64,000 nt of DNA, from positions 44,726,336 to 44,790,335 of the forward strand of contig CM048849.1 in the NCBI GenBank assembly GCA_026545225.1. Direction: 5' to 3'. Below, piece by piece: positions 22,816 through 36,500 of this stretch (position 1 is the first letter of the stretch; each line of letters starts with the position of its first letter). Source of the stretch: Cornus controversa (lineage: Eukaryota > Streptophyta > Magnoliopsida > Cornales > Cornaceae). The position numbers and the translations under genes were made by a program. The notes below the pieces were generated by a model. The model was not told where the DNA came from, made no database searches, and saw only the letters and a list, made by a program, of their open reading frames with translations.

Positions 22816-22927
22816 AACTACTTTTTAAGACAACTAGTTAAAAGCTCTTAGCCCTTAGAATTTCTTTCTTGAACTACTTTTTAAGACAGCTAGTTAAAAG
22901 CTCTTAACCCTTAGAGTTTCTTTCTTG
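22816..22927. repeat. Tandem duplication, 56-bp unit, two copies
   Basis: 'aactactttttaagacaact' starts at 22,816 and recurs at 22,872, each copy running through 'agctctta.cccttagaa/gtttctttcttg'. The copies differ at only a few bases. Confidence 0.85.
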
Positions 22928-23519
22928 ATAAACTCTTTGTCAGCCTTACCCATTCACCCAAACGATCCATAAATTGACTGCCAAGTCCCGCCACACTTGG
23001 ATACCAACACATTGTCACACTCTTTTCTTTTATGTGCATCCCTTATTTTGAATTAAAGTTTTTAATACAAACGCATCATCAAATTGGGCTTATCTATAAG
23101 AATTGGATTCTGAATCATAAGTCATATGGTGATCCAGTTTTTAAATTTTTTTTGTAATATTTTATTGTAGTATTGTGAGTTTATTTTTTTAATTGGAGAA
23201 TTTTGATTGGACAATCCAAAATTTGGATAGATGGAGAGGAATAGATCATGCCGGGTCGTGGAGAGAGAGAGAGAGAGTGGTCGGCTGCTATATTCACCCG
23301 GTGTTCACGGCGTGACATTAAATTTCGACTGCTCATCTATTCATTTGACCTTTTCAACCTATAGACCATTCAACACTCTGCAACAGAAACTTCCAGGATA
23401 CATACCCCTCTCTCTCTCTATACACACACACACATATATATATATGTATACATATACATATATATATATATGTGTGTGTGTGTGTGTCACAGAATATCCT
23501 TTACGTCCCTAAAGCCATT
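22928..23519. other. Intergenic sequence with GA and TG/CA microsatellites
   Basis: A GA tract lies near 23,262-23,277 and mixed CA/TA/TG runs at 23,410-23,490. The open frame at 23,231-23,512 runs through these repeats and has no recognisable domain. Confidence 0.45.
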
Positions 23520-23839
23520 TCCAATTAACAATTTTATCAAAACTGGTCAACACAAAAAGAAAAAGTAAAAGAAAAAAATCAAAGCGAAACTAACATTTGT
23601 TCGCAAATTTATCCCACAAATTTTCAGAGCATGTATAACAAATCTCTCCGTCGGTCACCTCCTTGAGTGTTTATAAAACATGACATGTCTTTCAATACGA
23701 CACCGTTTAGTTAAATATAATACCTATCATTTGTTAAATCTTCAGACCATGTCCCAAACTTCCAATTTAGTAACTTGAAGCAGCTTCATTCATACACTGA
23801 ATAATCCCCTAAGGCACCTGCAATAGAACACTAATATTC

Positions 23840-24130
23840 ATCAAAAAAAATTATTTTCTAAAAAAAAACAGCTCTTTTTTTTTCAAAAAAAAAAAAACAT
23901 TTCAGCACTTTTAAAAATAAAAAAAAAAATCAGCGCTGCCTTTTTTTTTAAAAAATAAAACATTTCAGCACTACTTTTTATAAATAAATAAAAAATCAGC
24001 ACTATTTTTTTTTCTCTAAAAAGAAAATTCAGCATATTTTTTAAAACAAAATTAAGCATTTTTTTTATAAAAAAAAAATCTGCATTTTTAGGTATTGTAT
24101 ATAAGTTTGAAAAAAAATCTAAAAAAGGTA
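23840..24130. repeat. A/T-rich degenerate repeat with 'cagca' pulses
   Basis: Runs of A and T alternate with 'tttcagcac', 'atcagcgct' or 'atcagcact' at least seven times, 25-60 bp apart. It is absent from copy A. Confidence 0.6.
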
Positions 24131-24459
24131 AAATTGGTATTAAATACTGTTTTTAGCTCAGAATGACTTATTTCATTATTTGCACTAAATATAAACTATA
24201 AGAAGGAAAGTAAACATGAATAGAATTTTTTGCACACTTTTCAAACTATAGGAGATTTTTATACACTTTACCCGAAAATAATCTGTTATGTGTTTTCATG
24301 CCATGAATATACACTATGGAAGCTATTTATTTTAATAAAAATAATTTAATTGAAAATCTTAGATGTAAACAAAAATATTTGCATATAAATATACTCTAAT
24401 AAAGTAATAAAAAATATAATTTGGTAGACCTTACAAAGAAAAAAAAAATGTCCCTCTAG

Positions 24460-24760
24460 AAGTTACAAATTGTTCAAGATATGTATAGAGTTATGAAGAC
24501 AATTCACGAGATTAGTAAATTTTCTATAAAAGCAGGATTACACCAAAGCTCACTATTAAGCCCACATTTATTCACAATAATTTTAAATGAAGTAACAAAA
24601 GATTTACGAGAAGACGTTTTATGGTGCATTTTATTTGCCAATTACGTAATGTTATTAGAAAAAAAGAAAGCTCTAAGAATAAATTTGAAAAGATGAAGAA
24701 ATGCATTAGTGTCAAAAGGCTTAAAAATGCTAGAATTGCAATAAAATATATATAACATGT
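24460..24760 (+). mobile_element. Decayed RTE-type LINE fragment (copy B)
   Basis: The frame at 24,481-24,696 encodes the same RTE reverse transcriptase piece as 4640-4960 (LHQSSLLSPHLFTIILNEV, WCILFANY) with a few substitutions. It is inactive and predates the duplication. Confidence 0.7.
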
Positions 24761-24929
24761 AAATTTAATAAAATTTCAGATTATGATAATATAATGAAAA
24801 CACTTCATATTCAAATGATTATTCAACATGATAAAATGATGAAAAGATAGATAACGATGTAATTAGTATGATTGGTATCACGTTGAACAGAAGAGTAGTC
24901 CTGTCATGTGTGATAAAAGGATTCTGATT

Positions 24930-25760
24930 ATCTTATCAATTCCTTAAGCAAGGTTACTTTCCAAAAATGGTATATTAAAGTCATTCTTGTCATCAGTAAA
25001 GAGTATGTTCTTAAGAACATAATTGCGTTGGTTGATAGTGGTGCCGGCCTTAATTGTATTCAAGAAGGTCTTGTACCTACTCAATATTTTATTAAAAAAA
25101 CTATTTAAGGCATTTCTAATGTTAGTGGAGACAAAATGCAAATACAATATAAACTCAATAATATTGATATTTGCAATCAAGGTCTTTGTTTATCCACTAC
25201 TTTCCTTCTTTTGAAAAATATGATTCAACCTATTATCTTAGGTATGCCATTTTTAAATAAATTAATGCTGATTGAAAAGATCGATTCTACTGGCATTTAC
25301 ACTAATCTTCATGGAAGGACAATTTCCTTCCCCTTTGTTTCTCGTCTAATTGAGAAATTACTCCATCAAATGATGAATCAATTAGGGATAAAACAATTTC
25401 ATTTAAATTTTCTTCAAAAGGAAATATCTTTTCTTAAAGTTGAAGATATCATCAAAACTTTACCTTTCAAAAGGAAGGTTGAAACAATTTCAAAGGAATT
25501 CTTTGCTGAAATTTGCAATGAAATTCCTAATGCTTTCTGGGACAGAAAGAAACATATTGTCTCCTTACCTTATGAATCATCTTTTAATGAAAAGATGATA
25601 CCCACTGAGGCACGCCTTAGTCAAATGAAAATTGACTATTTGACTCTTTGTCCTAACGAAATTCAAAAGCTTTTGGATCGGAATCTGATTAGAAAAAGCT
25701 ACTCTCCTTGGGGTTGTACAGCTTTTTACGTCAACGAAGCCTCTGAACAATAGTTTGATT
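24930..25760 (+). mobile_element. Endogenous caulimovirid (pararetrovirus) fragment: protease and start of reverse transcriptase
   Basis: The plus strand encodes a retroviral-type aspartic protease with the active-site box DSGA near 25,040, the ILGMPFL hydrophobic segment near 25,235 that ends such proteases, and then the N-terminal part of a reverse transcriptase (the 'LIRKSYSPWG' region near 25,690). This order and these motifs fit the polyprotein of Caulimoviridae such as petuvirus or florendovirus relatives. A stop near 25,107 separates the protease core from the long frame 25,136-25,753, which itself ends before the reverse transcriptase catalytic centre. No movement or coat protein region is seen. 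The fragment is absent from copy A at the corresponding point (about 5095). It is a broken, inherited fragment. A Gypsy-type source is less likely but not excluded. Confidence 0.75.
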
Positions 25761-27200
25761 GAAGGTCGAGTTAGAATTGAACATTTCATATGTCGGGTTA
25801 AGTCTGAGTTCTACCTCCAACTTGCCCGAGTTGCAGCCCTAATCAAGAGAACCGAACCCAATTATGTGAAAAAATACAAAGATAACTTGTGTCTAGGGGT
25901 GAAAGGCCAACCAAGATCAAATATAACTGATTTTCTATGAAATTAATGTCAATGGCCTAAGGTAGAGCACTCAATGGGTTATTGTAACGGTCAACGCTTG
26001 CCCTCTTACTCAAAAATCTAAACTATTAAATAGTGTTACATTCTAACCCTTATGTCCAAATCCTTCTCCATTCAAATCCGATGTGGGACAAGTTAGACCC
26101 CCTAATAACATTTCGCCTTGGGAGCTAAGTCAAAGATCTTGGTGGTCTTGATAAAATGCGATTGAAGATTTCGTTAAGAAGTCCCATAGCTTTGAGGCAT
26201 AATCGTAAATCGTAAATTTTTTTTGCCTCACATAGGGCCCTAAATCTAATAAATATGAATTCTTAATAAAATTTAATAATTTTTGTTGGTTTTTTAAAGT
26301 TGTTTTGAAGCAACACTAATAGTAAAGGCTTAATAACTTAAATTTTTTACTAAATCAATTGAGTAATAATGGACTTGAACATAAAATTAAAAAATAATAA
26401 AAATAAAAATAATGACATTCAAAAAAGGTTTGAAAAACAGGGTACATCCAAGATTTTTGGAGAAAGATTTGTGAAGAGAACTTGTCGATTCATGAAAAAC
26501 AATTTCAAGTTAATTTAAATGGACAAAACAAACAAAAAAATTGAAAAATAATTTTTCAAATATTGTGTGGAATGTATTTGACTTTTTCAATCTTGTGTAT
26601 TTTGATGTTTGAGGAAGAAATCCAGATGTGGTGGTAAGTTTAGGGGAGAGAGGAAGCAAATAAAGAGAAAATTGAACCCAAAGGCAAAACTTTTACAATA
26701 CTCACACCTTGCTGCCCGAGTCCACAATCTGACTCGGCCGAGTCTCCTGAGTCACGTCTCCTGAGTCACGTCGAATCTCGTTCGATTCCTTCTAACTCAT
26801 TCAAAGTCACAAGCGAGCCACTGTTCCCATGGCAATATTGCCGCGACTCAGACTTAGCACTGGCCCTACTGGGCCAGTACGTTTGAAATCGCCAAGTCGG
26901 CCAAGTCCGCAAACCATGATACCAAATAAGTTAAAAACAGAGCTTTATAGAACGGTCATTAGGCTGTCTAATTTATCAGTATTAGTTAGAAATGATTTTA
27001 AAAAATTAAATTTAATAGGAATAGAAAAGAAAAAAAAAATCCATGTGCCCAACACCAAGTGAGATAAAAGGCAAGGATGATGTTAATGATGTCCAACAAA
27101 TATATTAACACAAGTTTTAACCATCTTCAGAGACATACTTCTGAAATGTCTCGTCAACAAGCACACTAAAAGTAACACAAACAGGAAACACGCTCAAAGA
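25761..27200. other. Spacer beyond the DPH2 3' end, nothing recognised
   Basis: AT-rich with a GC-richer patch at 26,710-26,900 that has a short tandem repeat (ctcctgagtcacgt twice at about 26,745-26,772). No exon or defined element end was found. Copy A lacks this stretch. Confidence 0.45.
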
Positions 27201-27568
27201 AAATTTTATTAACTGTAATTTTATTGAAGAAGAAGATAAAATACATTCTTATATTTCCTATCATTTGGCTAACTCAGAATTCCCTTCTGACAAAGTAAAA
27301 ATAATCACAACATCGAACTGTAACAAATGCCATCAACAGTAATCAAAATAGAAACTAACCTTGGTATCCATAGCCTAGAAGATGACGCTGCACTTGCCCT
27401 TGCAAATTCTGCTTCAGAAGCAAAGGGGGTGAGTACCAAAACTGTACGAGTTATATTGGGGGCTTAAGCTTGGCTGTCCCAGGAAGTGACACCTTATCTG
27501 ATGCTATACTTCTTGAACCCTTTTTCCTCTTTTTCTGTTTTCCATTTGCAGGTTGATAAAATAATTTC
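27201..27568 (-). other. Probable DPH2 3' UTR
   Basis: This follows the DPH2 stop codon in the direction of transcription. It includes a lysine/arginine-rich alternative frame (to 27,451) that DPH2's own frame does not use, and T/A-rich runs near 27,205-27,245 where poly(A) signals could lie. An intron-like GT (AAG/GTTAGT at about 27,360) is visible, but its use is unknown. Confidence 0.4.
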
Positions 27569-30500
27569 CTACTTACTTTTCTCATCCTCATACCCTGATG
27601 CCTTTCCAGTTCTGCCGATAAAAAATGGCTCAGGCAAAGAATTGTTACTGTGAATGTCAAGACCATGATAAGTCCGGCCTGCAAGGAACTCTGCCCCAGA
27701 CTTGGCTTTTCCTTTGGTTAGCAAATGAGGGTGCTTGTCGTGAACCTGCAGAGCCTTCTCTGTTGCATTTGCTAAAGCAAGAGCTCCATCTTTATCTTCC
27801 TCAACATTCTCTGGTTGTGCAACACATCCAAATCAAATAAAAACAATTGCAATATGTACAGTGTCACCAGCAATGCACTAGAAAGCCAATCTGAAAGAAA
27901 AAAAAAAGGAAGGAAAGAAAGAAGATAAAACCTGTCCCTACTATGATCTTTCGATGTAAAATATTGGAAAACATTTTTCACGTGCACTTTTTATATAAAC
28001 AATACTTTTTCTCCTTTTAATTTTCTGATGTTCAGAAGTTTCAATTTAATTTCTCAACGCATAAGAAACGCTGATATAAGCACTTACACAGAAATGTTTT
28101 TAGGCGTAGGTGGCGCGCAGTCGCGCACACATACACACAAAAATATAAGCACTAGGATGGGTTGGAGCTCTTCCAGATGGGTTAGAGTTTGATGCTATTT
28201 CAGAGGAGGAGAGGGAGTGGTTGGACCGTCCTCTTGGGGAGGAGGTGGTGGATTGCTCTAAAGAGTTGCAATGGAGACAAAGCATTGGTCTCGGATGGTT
28301 TTTCTATGGCATTCTTTCAGCAGTGTTGGGAGATAGTCAAGAAGGAGTGATGGACACCATGACAGCATTTCATGGGATGGACCTTTTGAGAAGAGTTTGA
28401 TTGCCTCCTTCATTGCCCTTATTCCGAAGAAGGGTGGAACCATTGAAGTGCAGGACTTTATGCCTATTAGCTTGGTGGGTAGTATATACAAGTCGATAGC
28501 CAAAGTTCTAGCTTTGCAGATGTGGCGTTTCATGGATGGGGTGATTTTGGAATCCCAAAACGCTTTTGTTGGAGGTAGTCAGATTCTTGACTCGGTGTTG
28601 GTGGCTAGTGAGTGTGTAGATTCCTGTATGAGCAATGGCACACCGGGAGTAGTTTGTAAGATAGACGTGGAGAAAGCATATGATCATGCGAGTTGGAGCT
28701 GCCTACTCTACTTATTGGAGAGGATGGGGTTCGGAGAGATGGAGGAGAGGGATCCAGTTTTGTTTCTCCACAATGAAGTTTTCGGTGTTGGTTAACGAGA
28801 TCTCGACAGGATTCTTCGAGAGCTCCTGAGGATTGAGGCAAGGGGATTCATTGTCTTCATTCACGTTTACCATTGTCATTGAGGCTTTCAGCATGTTAAT
28901 GAGGAGGGCAGCGACGCTGGAGTATATCAGAGGATTCTGGGTAGGGAGGGACCGAGATAGCTAGTTGGAGATCTCCCAATTGTATTTGTTGATGATATGA
29001 TTGTTATGTGTGAGGAGGTGGAGGTTCAACTGAGATACATGAGGTGTGTGTTGATTTTCTTTCGAGCAGTGTCTAGGCTAAGAATCAACCTTGAAAAGAG
29101 TAAGATTGTTCCGGTGGGGGAAGTTAGGGAGGTCAGAGGTCTCGGCATTAGTTGGTATATTGGGTTGTCGTGTTGGGACATTCCCAGTGACCTAATTTGG
29201 GCCTTCCGCTTGGGGCATCTTCGAGGAGGGTAGCTTCCTGGGATCCAGTTGTGCTTTGAGAGGAGTCTTGTAGGGTGGAAGAAGCAATATCTCTCGAAAG
29301 GGGCCATCTAACTCTTGTGAAGAGCACACTTTTGAACCTTCCAACCTATTACCTTTCTTTATTTTAGATTCCTTCTTCCGTAGCGAAGAGGATTGAGAGG
29401 CTGCTGAGGAATTTCCTGTGGGGAGGAATGGGGGATGAAATGAAGTATCATTTTGTGCGCTACAAGATGGTGAGTAGTTTGATCCAAGTGGGAGGCGTGG
29501 GGGTCAAGAGGATTGAGTTGTTCAATAGAGCCTCATTAGGCAAGTGGCTTTGGAGATACAAGGTAGAGAGGGGTGGGTGGTGAGGCGTCCAGCTGATGTT
29601 GGGGCTTGGAAGCTCATTCAGAAGGGGTGGAATGAGTTTTCCAAGCATATTCGATTCAGGGCATGGAGTGGGAGGTCTATTCTCTGTTGGGAGGATGTTT
29701 GGTGTGGTGATTAAGGCTACACATGAACCGAGTTGTTCATGAACAGCTCGGGCTTGACTCGTTAAGGGCTCGTCTCGGGCACGTTCGTTAAGCAAACGGG
29801 CAGAGCTCGATCTCGGTTTCTAAGCCCGTTTAATAAACGAGCCGATCCCAAACAATATTGGTCTCAACTCGTAAACATGAGCTCGTTTATGTTAGTGAAC
29901 AAAGCCTGTATAGGGCTCGTGTAGGCTCGTTATATACAATTATTTTTCTAAAATTTTATTACACCTCATCACGTGACCCGTGACCTATTCATGTTCAGTA
30001 TGTATATATATATAGGATCAGGTCCATTTACTTTTTCTTTTGTTTTATTTTGTTGATTTCTAATATTTACAATGGATTTGATTATCATAATGGGAAAAAG
30101 GAATATGTGGTGATTCAAGAGATGACTTATCATTATTCATGATAATTATATTTTACTGAACTAGCGTTCAACTTTATAACTACTATACTATAACTCATTA
30201 GAATGATAACTTATTATACAGTTGGTTGAACAAAGCTCGTATAGGGCTCGTGTAATGTAAGCTTCTTATATAAAAGTATTTTTCTAAAATTTTATTACAC
30301 CTCATCATGTGACCCCTGACCTATTCATGTTCAGTGTGTATATATATATATAGTACAATTAAAAATTCCAAATCTTATCTCTTAATAAAACCTTATCTCT
30401 TTGTAATCCCTTTTAACCTTCTTGTAATGCCAGATGTCAACAACTTTTCTAAACTAGCAATTCAACGTCTCAGTACCAAATACCAACAGACATCACACCA

Positions 30501-33500
30501 CTCACGCTCTCTCTCATCTCTCCAATTTCATAGCCCTAATTTAATCTCATTCTCATATTTCTGCCACCACACTCCATCCCTACCTCTCATCTCTCATTCT
30601 TCTGGTGTAATTAATGTATTCTCCATTTTCAACCCAGTGATTTGTGAGGAGACGAAGATCAATGACGATGAAGACGGAAGGAGAAAGATGAAGACAGAAG
30701 AAAAAAGATGGATGATTTGCTCCAATCTCCATATATGTATATATAAAATATATATCTACAATTGTATACATAGATTTGTTTATATATACATGCAAATGTG
30801 TTTATACATATAGATGAATCTGTTGATTTCCTCCAAACTTGTATAAATTTTTTGTTGTGTATAAGAGAATCAGATATATATATATATACACACATATATA
30901 TATATATATATATGTACGAGACAGAGATTGTTCATGTGTTTGGCCAAACGAGCTCGAGCTGAGCCTGAGCTTGCTTAGAATCTGACGAGCCAAGCTCAAG
31001 TTTGGCTAGGCGAAGCTCACCCGATCCCAAGCTGAGCCCGAGCACCTCCCAAATCTTGACAAGCCGAGCCCGAACATGCCAAAGCTAGGCTCGGCTCGGT
31101 TCATTTGCAGCCCTAGTGCTGATAGACCGTTGGCATGCCCTTTCCCGCAAATTCATCGCATTGTGGTGAAGCAGTTTTTGATAGCCTACTATTATCGCCT
31201 TGATAGTGGGAGGCTAACTTAGAACATTCAGTTGGAGAGACGTGTGCAAGATTGGGAGGTGGAGGGGGTTGTGGAGTTGTTGGCTTTGTTGTATGGTCAA
31301 CAGATGGAGGGAAGTGGGGTTGATGAGTGGAGTTGGAAGGGCACACCTCATGGGAGCTTCGAGGTTAGGTCTTTGGAGACTTGGGTAGTTCTTTCCCCTC
31401 AAAGGCTATCTGGCGTACTAAAGCCCTCTCAAGGTGACCTTTTTTGGTTGGACTGCAGCTTTGAGCAAGATTTTGACAATTGATAATCTTCTAAAAAGGC
31501 GCATAACAATGATAAATTGGTGTTGCATGTGCAAAAGATGCAGAGTCGGTGGACCATATTCTCCTTACATTGCATGATGGCTAGATATGTATGGTCTGTG
31601 TTTTTCTCCATATTCGTTGTTCACTAGGTGATTTCGGATTCAATTAGCACAAAGAAAGTAGACTTAATTTGTCATGCTCTATGATAATATTGAATAAAGT
31701 TTGTTTTAATTAACCAAATAAAGTAAAACAACTAAAACTTAGGTTCACCAAAGTTGAAGTTTTCCCTTCTCTTTTATTCATAAAGAAGTCATAACCACTT
31801 TAAAAGATAGAGTTGAAGGAGAAAAAGATAATTTACCTTGCAGGTCTGAATCTTCTACATATCCACCTTGAAGGAAGGAAAATCGTGCTTCTTCTGAATG
31901 ATCTATTACTTCCACTATAGATGAAGACAGCAGATCACGGAATTCCATCACATATTCTCCTGTCCATTGACTTCCTCTGGGAATAAAAAGAAAATTATTT
32001 AAGCAATCAAAATTGATAGAACACAACAATTTTATGGATAATCAACAAGTTCTATAAACATGACATGAAACACAATAATTTTATGGAAAATCAACTACTA
32101 ATGTAAATATGACTTTTGGACAACATATCTCTGCACATATAATTTATCTTACATTAGGTTACGTTTTATTTCCCAATTTTTAATTCAATTTCATATTTTC
32201 TTTTGTATTTCATATATCACAAACTACAAAGTTAGTCATGGTAATTCAACAACAGGACATGCTTTAGTGGAAAATATTATTTCTCACTGCGCTATTATAC
32301 CGGGTTTTGAGTTTTAAAATCCAATTTGCACACCTATTAACCAGCGTGATTCTCATTAGTTGAGGGTGTTGCTCTTTAGTCTTTACCATTATTTGAAACA
32401 GATTGGTTACTTCAGATACAGACCCATGTCTCATGTTTGACAACCCGAACTTCTATCACTGTGCCAAGCAATGGTCACTTGAACCCAATTTGCACACGTC
32501 ACTTTAATTTATATTTTCTTTTCAACACTATTTCTGAGTTTGGCAAATGGAGAGAAGTTTGAGAATTTTAGATTCATAACCCTAAAGAAGGAGCTAAAGT
32601 AAGAACTTGAAAATGTCAATATGGAATGAAAATTATGGGAGTAAAATGAAGCCAAATATAATAATAGTAAACAAAGCCTTCATCAATAACTGTGAGATAT
32701 CATTAGAGTTCAGAAATGGATAAGTTCAGAAAAGAGAAAAGTAAAGGAACTGAGGAACCAAAGACCCTAAGAAGAAACATTCTCCAGCAATAAGACAATA
32801 CTATTCACAAATCCCCAATACTATACACATCACATAATAAACTATCACTAGCTGAGACCACCACCTTATCCTTTGCTAACATCAGACAAGGTGTGCTGCC
32901 CATGTTGTCAGTACCAGTTCACCATCATGATGTTCATTTGCATATTCATTAGAGACAGCTAACTTCTGAATCCAACCATCATGGTGAAAATTTTCAAACG
33001 CGACATTTCAGGCATTCGACTGCTTATGGACTTTTATCCAAGTATATAGCTATTATCAACTTAACATGCTACATATTCCAATTTCTCCTTTCATTCAAGA
33101 AGCAATAATTATTTGCTGAGTTCTCTTTATAGGCAGAAGAAAGAAGTGACTCTAATGACACTTTCTCAGTCAACTCATACTATTTTACTGCAGACGATAA
33201 GTCTGGTGACTGGTTCCTCCCATGGTTGAGGCATTTGAATTGACCAAATTAACAAAGTCACTATTTCAAATAGATTATTTAAGGAAAGGAAACATTTAAA
33301 TGCAATGCAGTCAAAAGACAGTTGAGCATCCATAAGAGTGATGGCACGAGTACTACTACAAAGAATTTCAATGCTTCCAAAAGATGCTGAATCTGACACA
33401 GCATAAAAAAAACCCCGGAGCTGCGTTGAAATATGTGTTGGATTTGTCAAAAATATCAAGATTGTTTAATTTCAGACACTTGGCTACTGTTAAGAAACTA

Positions 33501-36500
33501 AACTAGGGGAGAAACCATAAGATCAAAGTACTTAAGGGTGTTACCGAGTGCATGTTCTGCCTGCGTGGGGTGCTAAGAGGGGAAACCGAAGAATTAGAGG
33601 GACCTACTTCGCACAAAGTAACGGCCCTCAAACTCAAACCTATGTCCTCACGCTTGCATGAGAAAAAAGTGACTATAGGGAAATATTGCAAAAGCACAGT
33701 TGGTTGAAAATGAAGAATTATAATGAAGTCTAAACTGGGTGTATGAACCATAAACAGGAAGTGTAATCTAAGTGGTACCTGTTGAAAGCTAGCATGGCTT
33801 CAAAAGGAGTAATAACAGGAGCCAAAAATTCTTTGCTATCCAGAAGTGCAGTTTGTGGACAAGAGACATAGATGAAAATGTCACACTGCCCAAAACAGAA
33901 CTTTAATTACAACCTCAATACATTCATCAACACTAGCAAAAGCAAACACTAATCTGCAGGCACATATTGAGGTCTACCTCCGGAAAGTTGGCAAGTTTTG
34001 CAGGGTTTGGTCTTCCCATAACAAGAGTGTAGGCTTTTTTCCCAGCTCCTGTAATCAACTCTTTCATCTGATGTATCATATGAAGGTAACCAGCTGCATT
34101 AACAGTTCCGGAATAAAATATTTAGTCTTCTAGCATAACAAAGGATGCACAACAAGAGTTAAATAATGGCTGGAAATCCAAATTAATATACCATGACAAC
34201 ATTTTTAGAAACAGTATAATTATTAAAAATAAATTGAGAATTCAATTTTTCATTTAAAAATCAAAATAATAAAATTGTGTGGGCGGATAAGATGCACCCA
34301 TAAAAATAAAATGAATGGATCTTATTACTATGCACATGGTTCGATTCCCAAAATTAATCAGCATCCAAGAAATTCGTAGAATGAAACAACAAAGGAAAAA
34401 AAATAACTCTATAGTACCAGTACAATCTAGAATCACAACCAGGAACCATTATCCAACATGGTTTTTCCACTAATCAATAGAATAAAAATGTACCAACTTT
34501 CTTGGAATAAAAATTTATATATAATGGGTGACAGATGAGAAATTATAACCTAATCAATAGACCACCACTACAATCAATAGTAGAACACCACCTGTCTAAT
34601 TCAGGTGGTATCTCCTGCTCCTTCGTCAAGGAAAGGTGTACGTATGGTCCACGTCCCATTAAAATTACATGCAGTAGGGATGTAAAGGCAATTAGAGGGG
34701 TAACAGTTGTAGCCTACACCACTGGACCAAAGAGAGAAGGAACTTTTTTTATTTAAAGAGAGAGAGGAAAAAAGGGCCGTATTAAATTTACAGCAGCAAC
34801 AACAATAGTGCAATCCATCCATACCCTATGACTTAGCCTTAGGCCTGGCATGAAAGAGGAAGATGAAAAGAAATAGAATATTTTAAAGCACTGAAACTAA
34901 CAAAAGATGAAAGAATCATGAATGCATAGCACAGTAAAGTAAAATCACAAATTTCACACTGGCACATACCTACACCAAGAGTTCCCACCAAAATTCCAAT
35001 AATGTTTGCATCCTTCGCTTTCTCGACTAGGTAATATCTGCATATACATTGTTTGTGCAGTAAATCAGACAATAAGCTGACAAAGGAATGAGTAATTGTG
35101 TGAGGTGTGGGTGGACAAACATATCACGTTGTAAATAGATAACATATAATTTAGATTCAAGGGAAGAATGGGAGATGAATATGAGGCAAATTATACCTAC
35201 GCTTAAGAATCCTTCTTTGTTGAGATAAGTCGGTTACCAAACAATTTTCAGCAGCATCATACCTGACTGAGACCAATTCCAACAAAATTGAAACAGTATA
35301 AGTTCAACAAAAAAGCCAAAACTGGAATAAGAAATCAAATAAGCAATATGTTAAAGTGTTACAGAAACAGTGAAATCAAAGAAAGTAACACAAATAATTT
35401 CAAATGGTTGATCTAAATAGAGAAGCTAATATTTTATTTTTTTCTTCTCTATAACTAGCGTTGAGAACTATGAAACAATAGTCACTACCTTTTCTCTAGA
35501 GATTCGCTAGCAGGTTAGTGGTTAATGAGTCGTTAATAGAAGAAGACACTGTTCAAGCTATAGGAACACTACAACTTCAGCGAATTCCACTGGACTTTAC
35601 CAATGGAACCAACCGCAACTCCAACGCCATAAATGGTGGACATGCGTGGAGACTAGAAAAGTAACTGATGACCTAGGATCTATTATAATACATTTTATCA
35701 AGCACTTATGCCATACGTGGCCAACACGGTCAGACACTGAAAAGATAAAATGAAAAAGATACCATTGCATGGATTGCTCTACAGAAATCAAATCAGTAAG
35801 ATTAGTGTAACTATGTAAAATGGACTGGCTGGCCATAACGATCGAACTAAAGCAATCTTTGGCCACTTGCTAATTATACAATCTAACAGTTTTTTTCCTG
35901 AAAGGGACAAATAACTGAGCATGCCAACCATGCTACAGCGTACTATGATGTGGAAAAACAGGAACAAATGCATTTTTCCTCATGTCTGAAAAAATCAACA
36001 TCGCTATCTCCAAGTGTAAGACTGACGACACCAAGTCAAATTTGAGAAGACTGGAAGCACAAACGATATGCACAAATGCAAAAGTGTATTTATAAGGAAA
36101 ATATTGGCAGTAAAATATACAGGGAAACAGTCACTTCAACCTATTTCACATCCATTGAATGTCAGTACGACATTTGCAAAGGCCAAATTATCACAACCAA
36201 TCCAAAAAAGCAAGCAGTCCTCTATTTTACGTCTCTCAGGTAAATTCAATGTCAAGCCTCCAATACTATATTTTGTACAAGCTGCCTCCCCACAATCTTC
36301 ATTAGCAGTAAAGTTACCAACCAATCCCACATGCCCATTGGAAGTCTTAAAGTTTTCTGATGGAGTCATAACAGAACACATAACATCAGCACAATGTAGT
36401 TCGAATCTGGATGTGGACGCATATGAACTTGACGACTTAGTTATCAATGCTTCTTTGATATCCTTCATTGCATGTGCATATTCCAGTCCAAAAAGAACCT

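Noticed and set aside
23231-23512. 93-codon frame with GA and TG repeats
   Set aside because: It is read through microsatellites, with no recognisable domain or codon signal.
27370-27430. Plus-strand reading EDDAALALANSASEAKG, similar to the start of DPH2 exon 10 ([16 protein letters not shown]) on the other strand
   Set aside because: The match is short, Ala/Leu-rich and on the opposite strand, with no supporting splice structure; chance is the simplest explanation.
30334-30813. 159-codon frame
   Set aside because: It lies inside the hAT element, runs through AT repeats and has no domain; it is not a transposase.
33530-33660. GC-richer patch in DPH2 intron 8 that looked like an RNA gene or SINE
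   Set aside because: No Pol III boxes at proper spacing and no flanking repeats.
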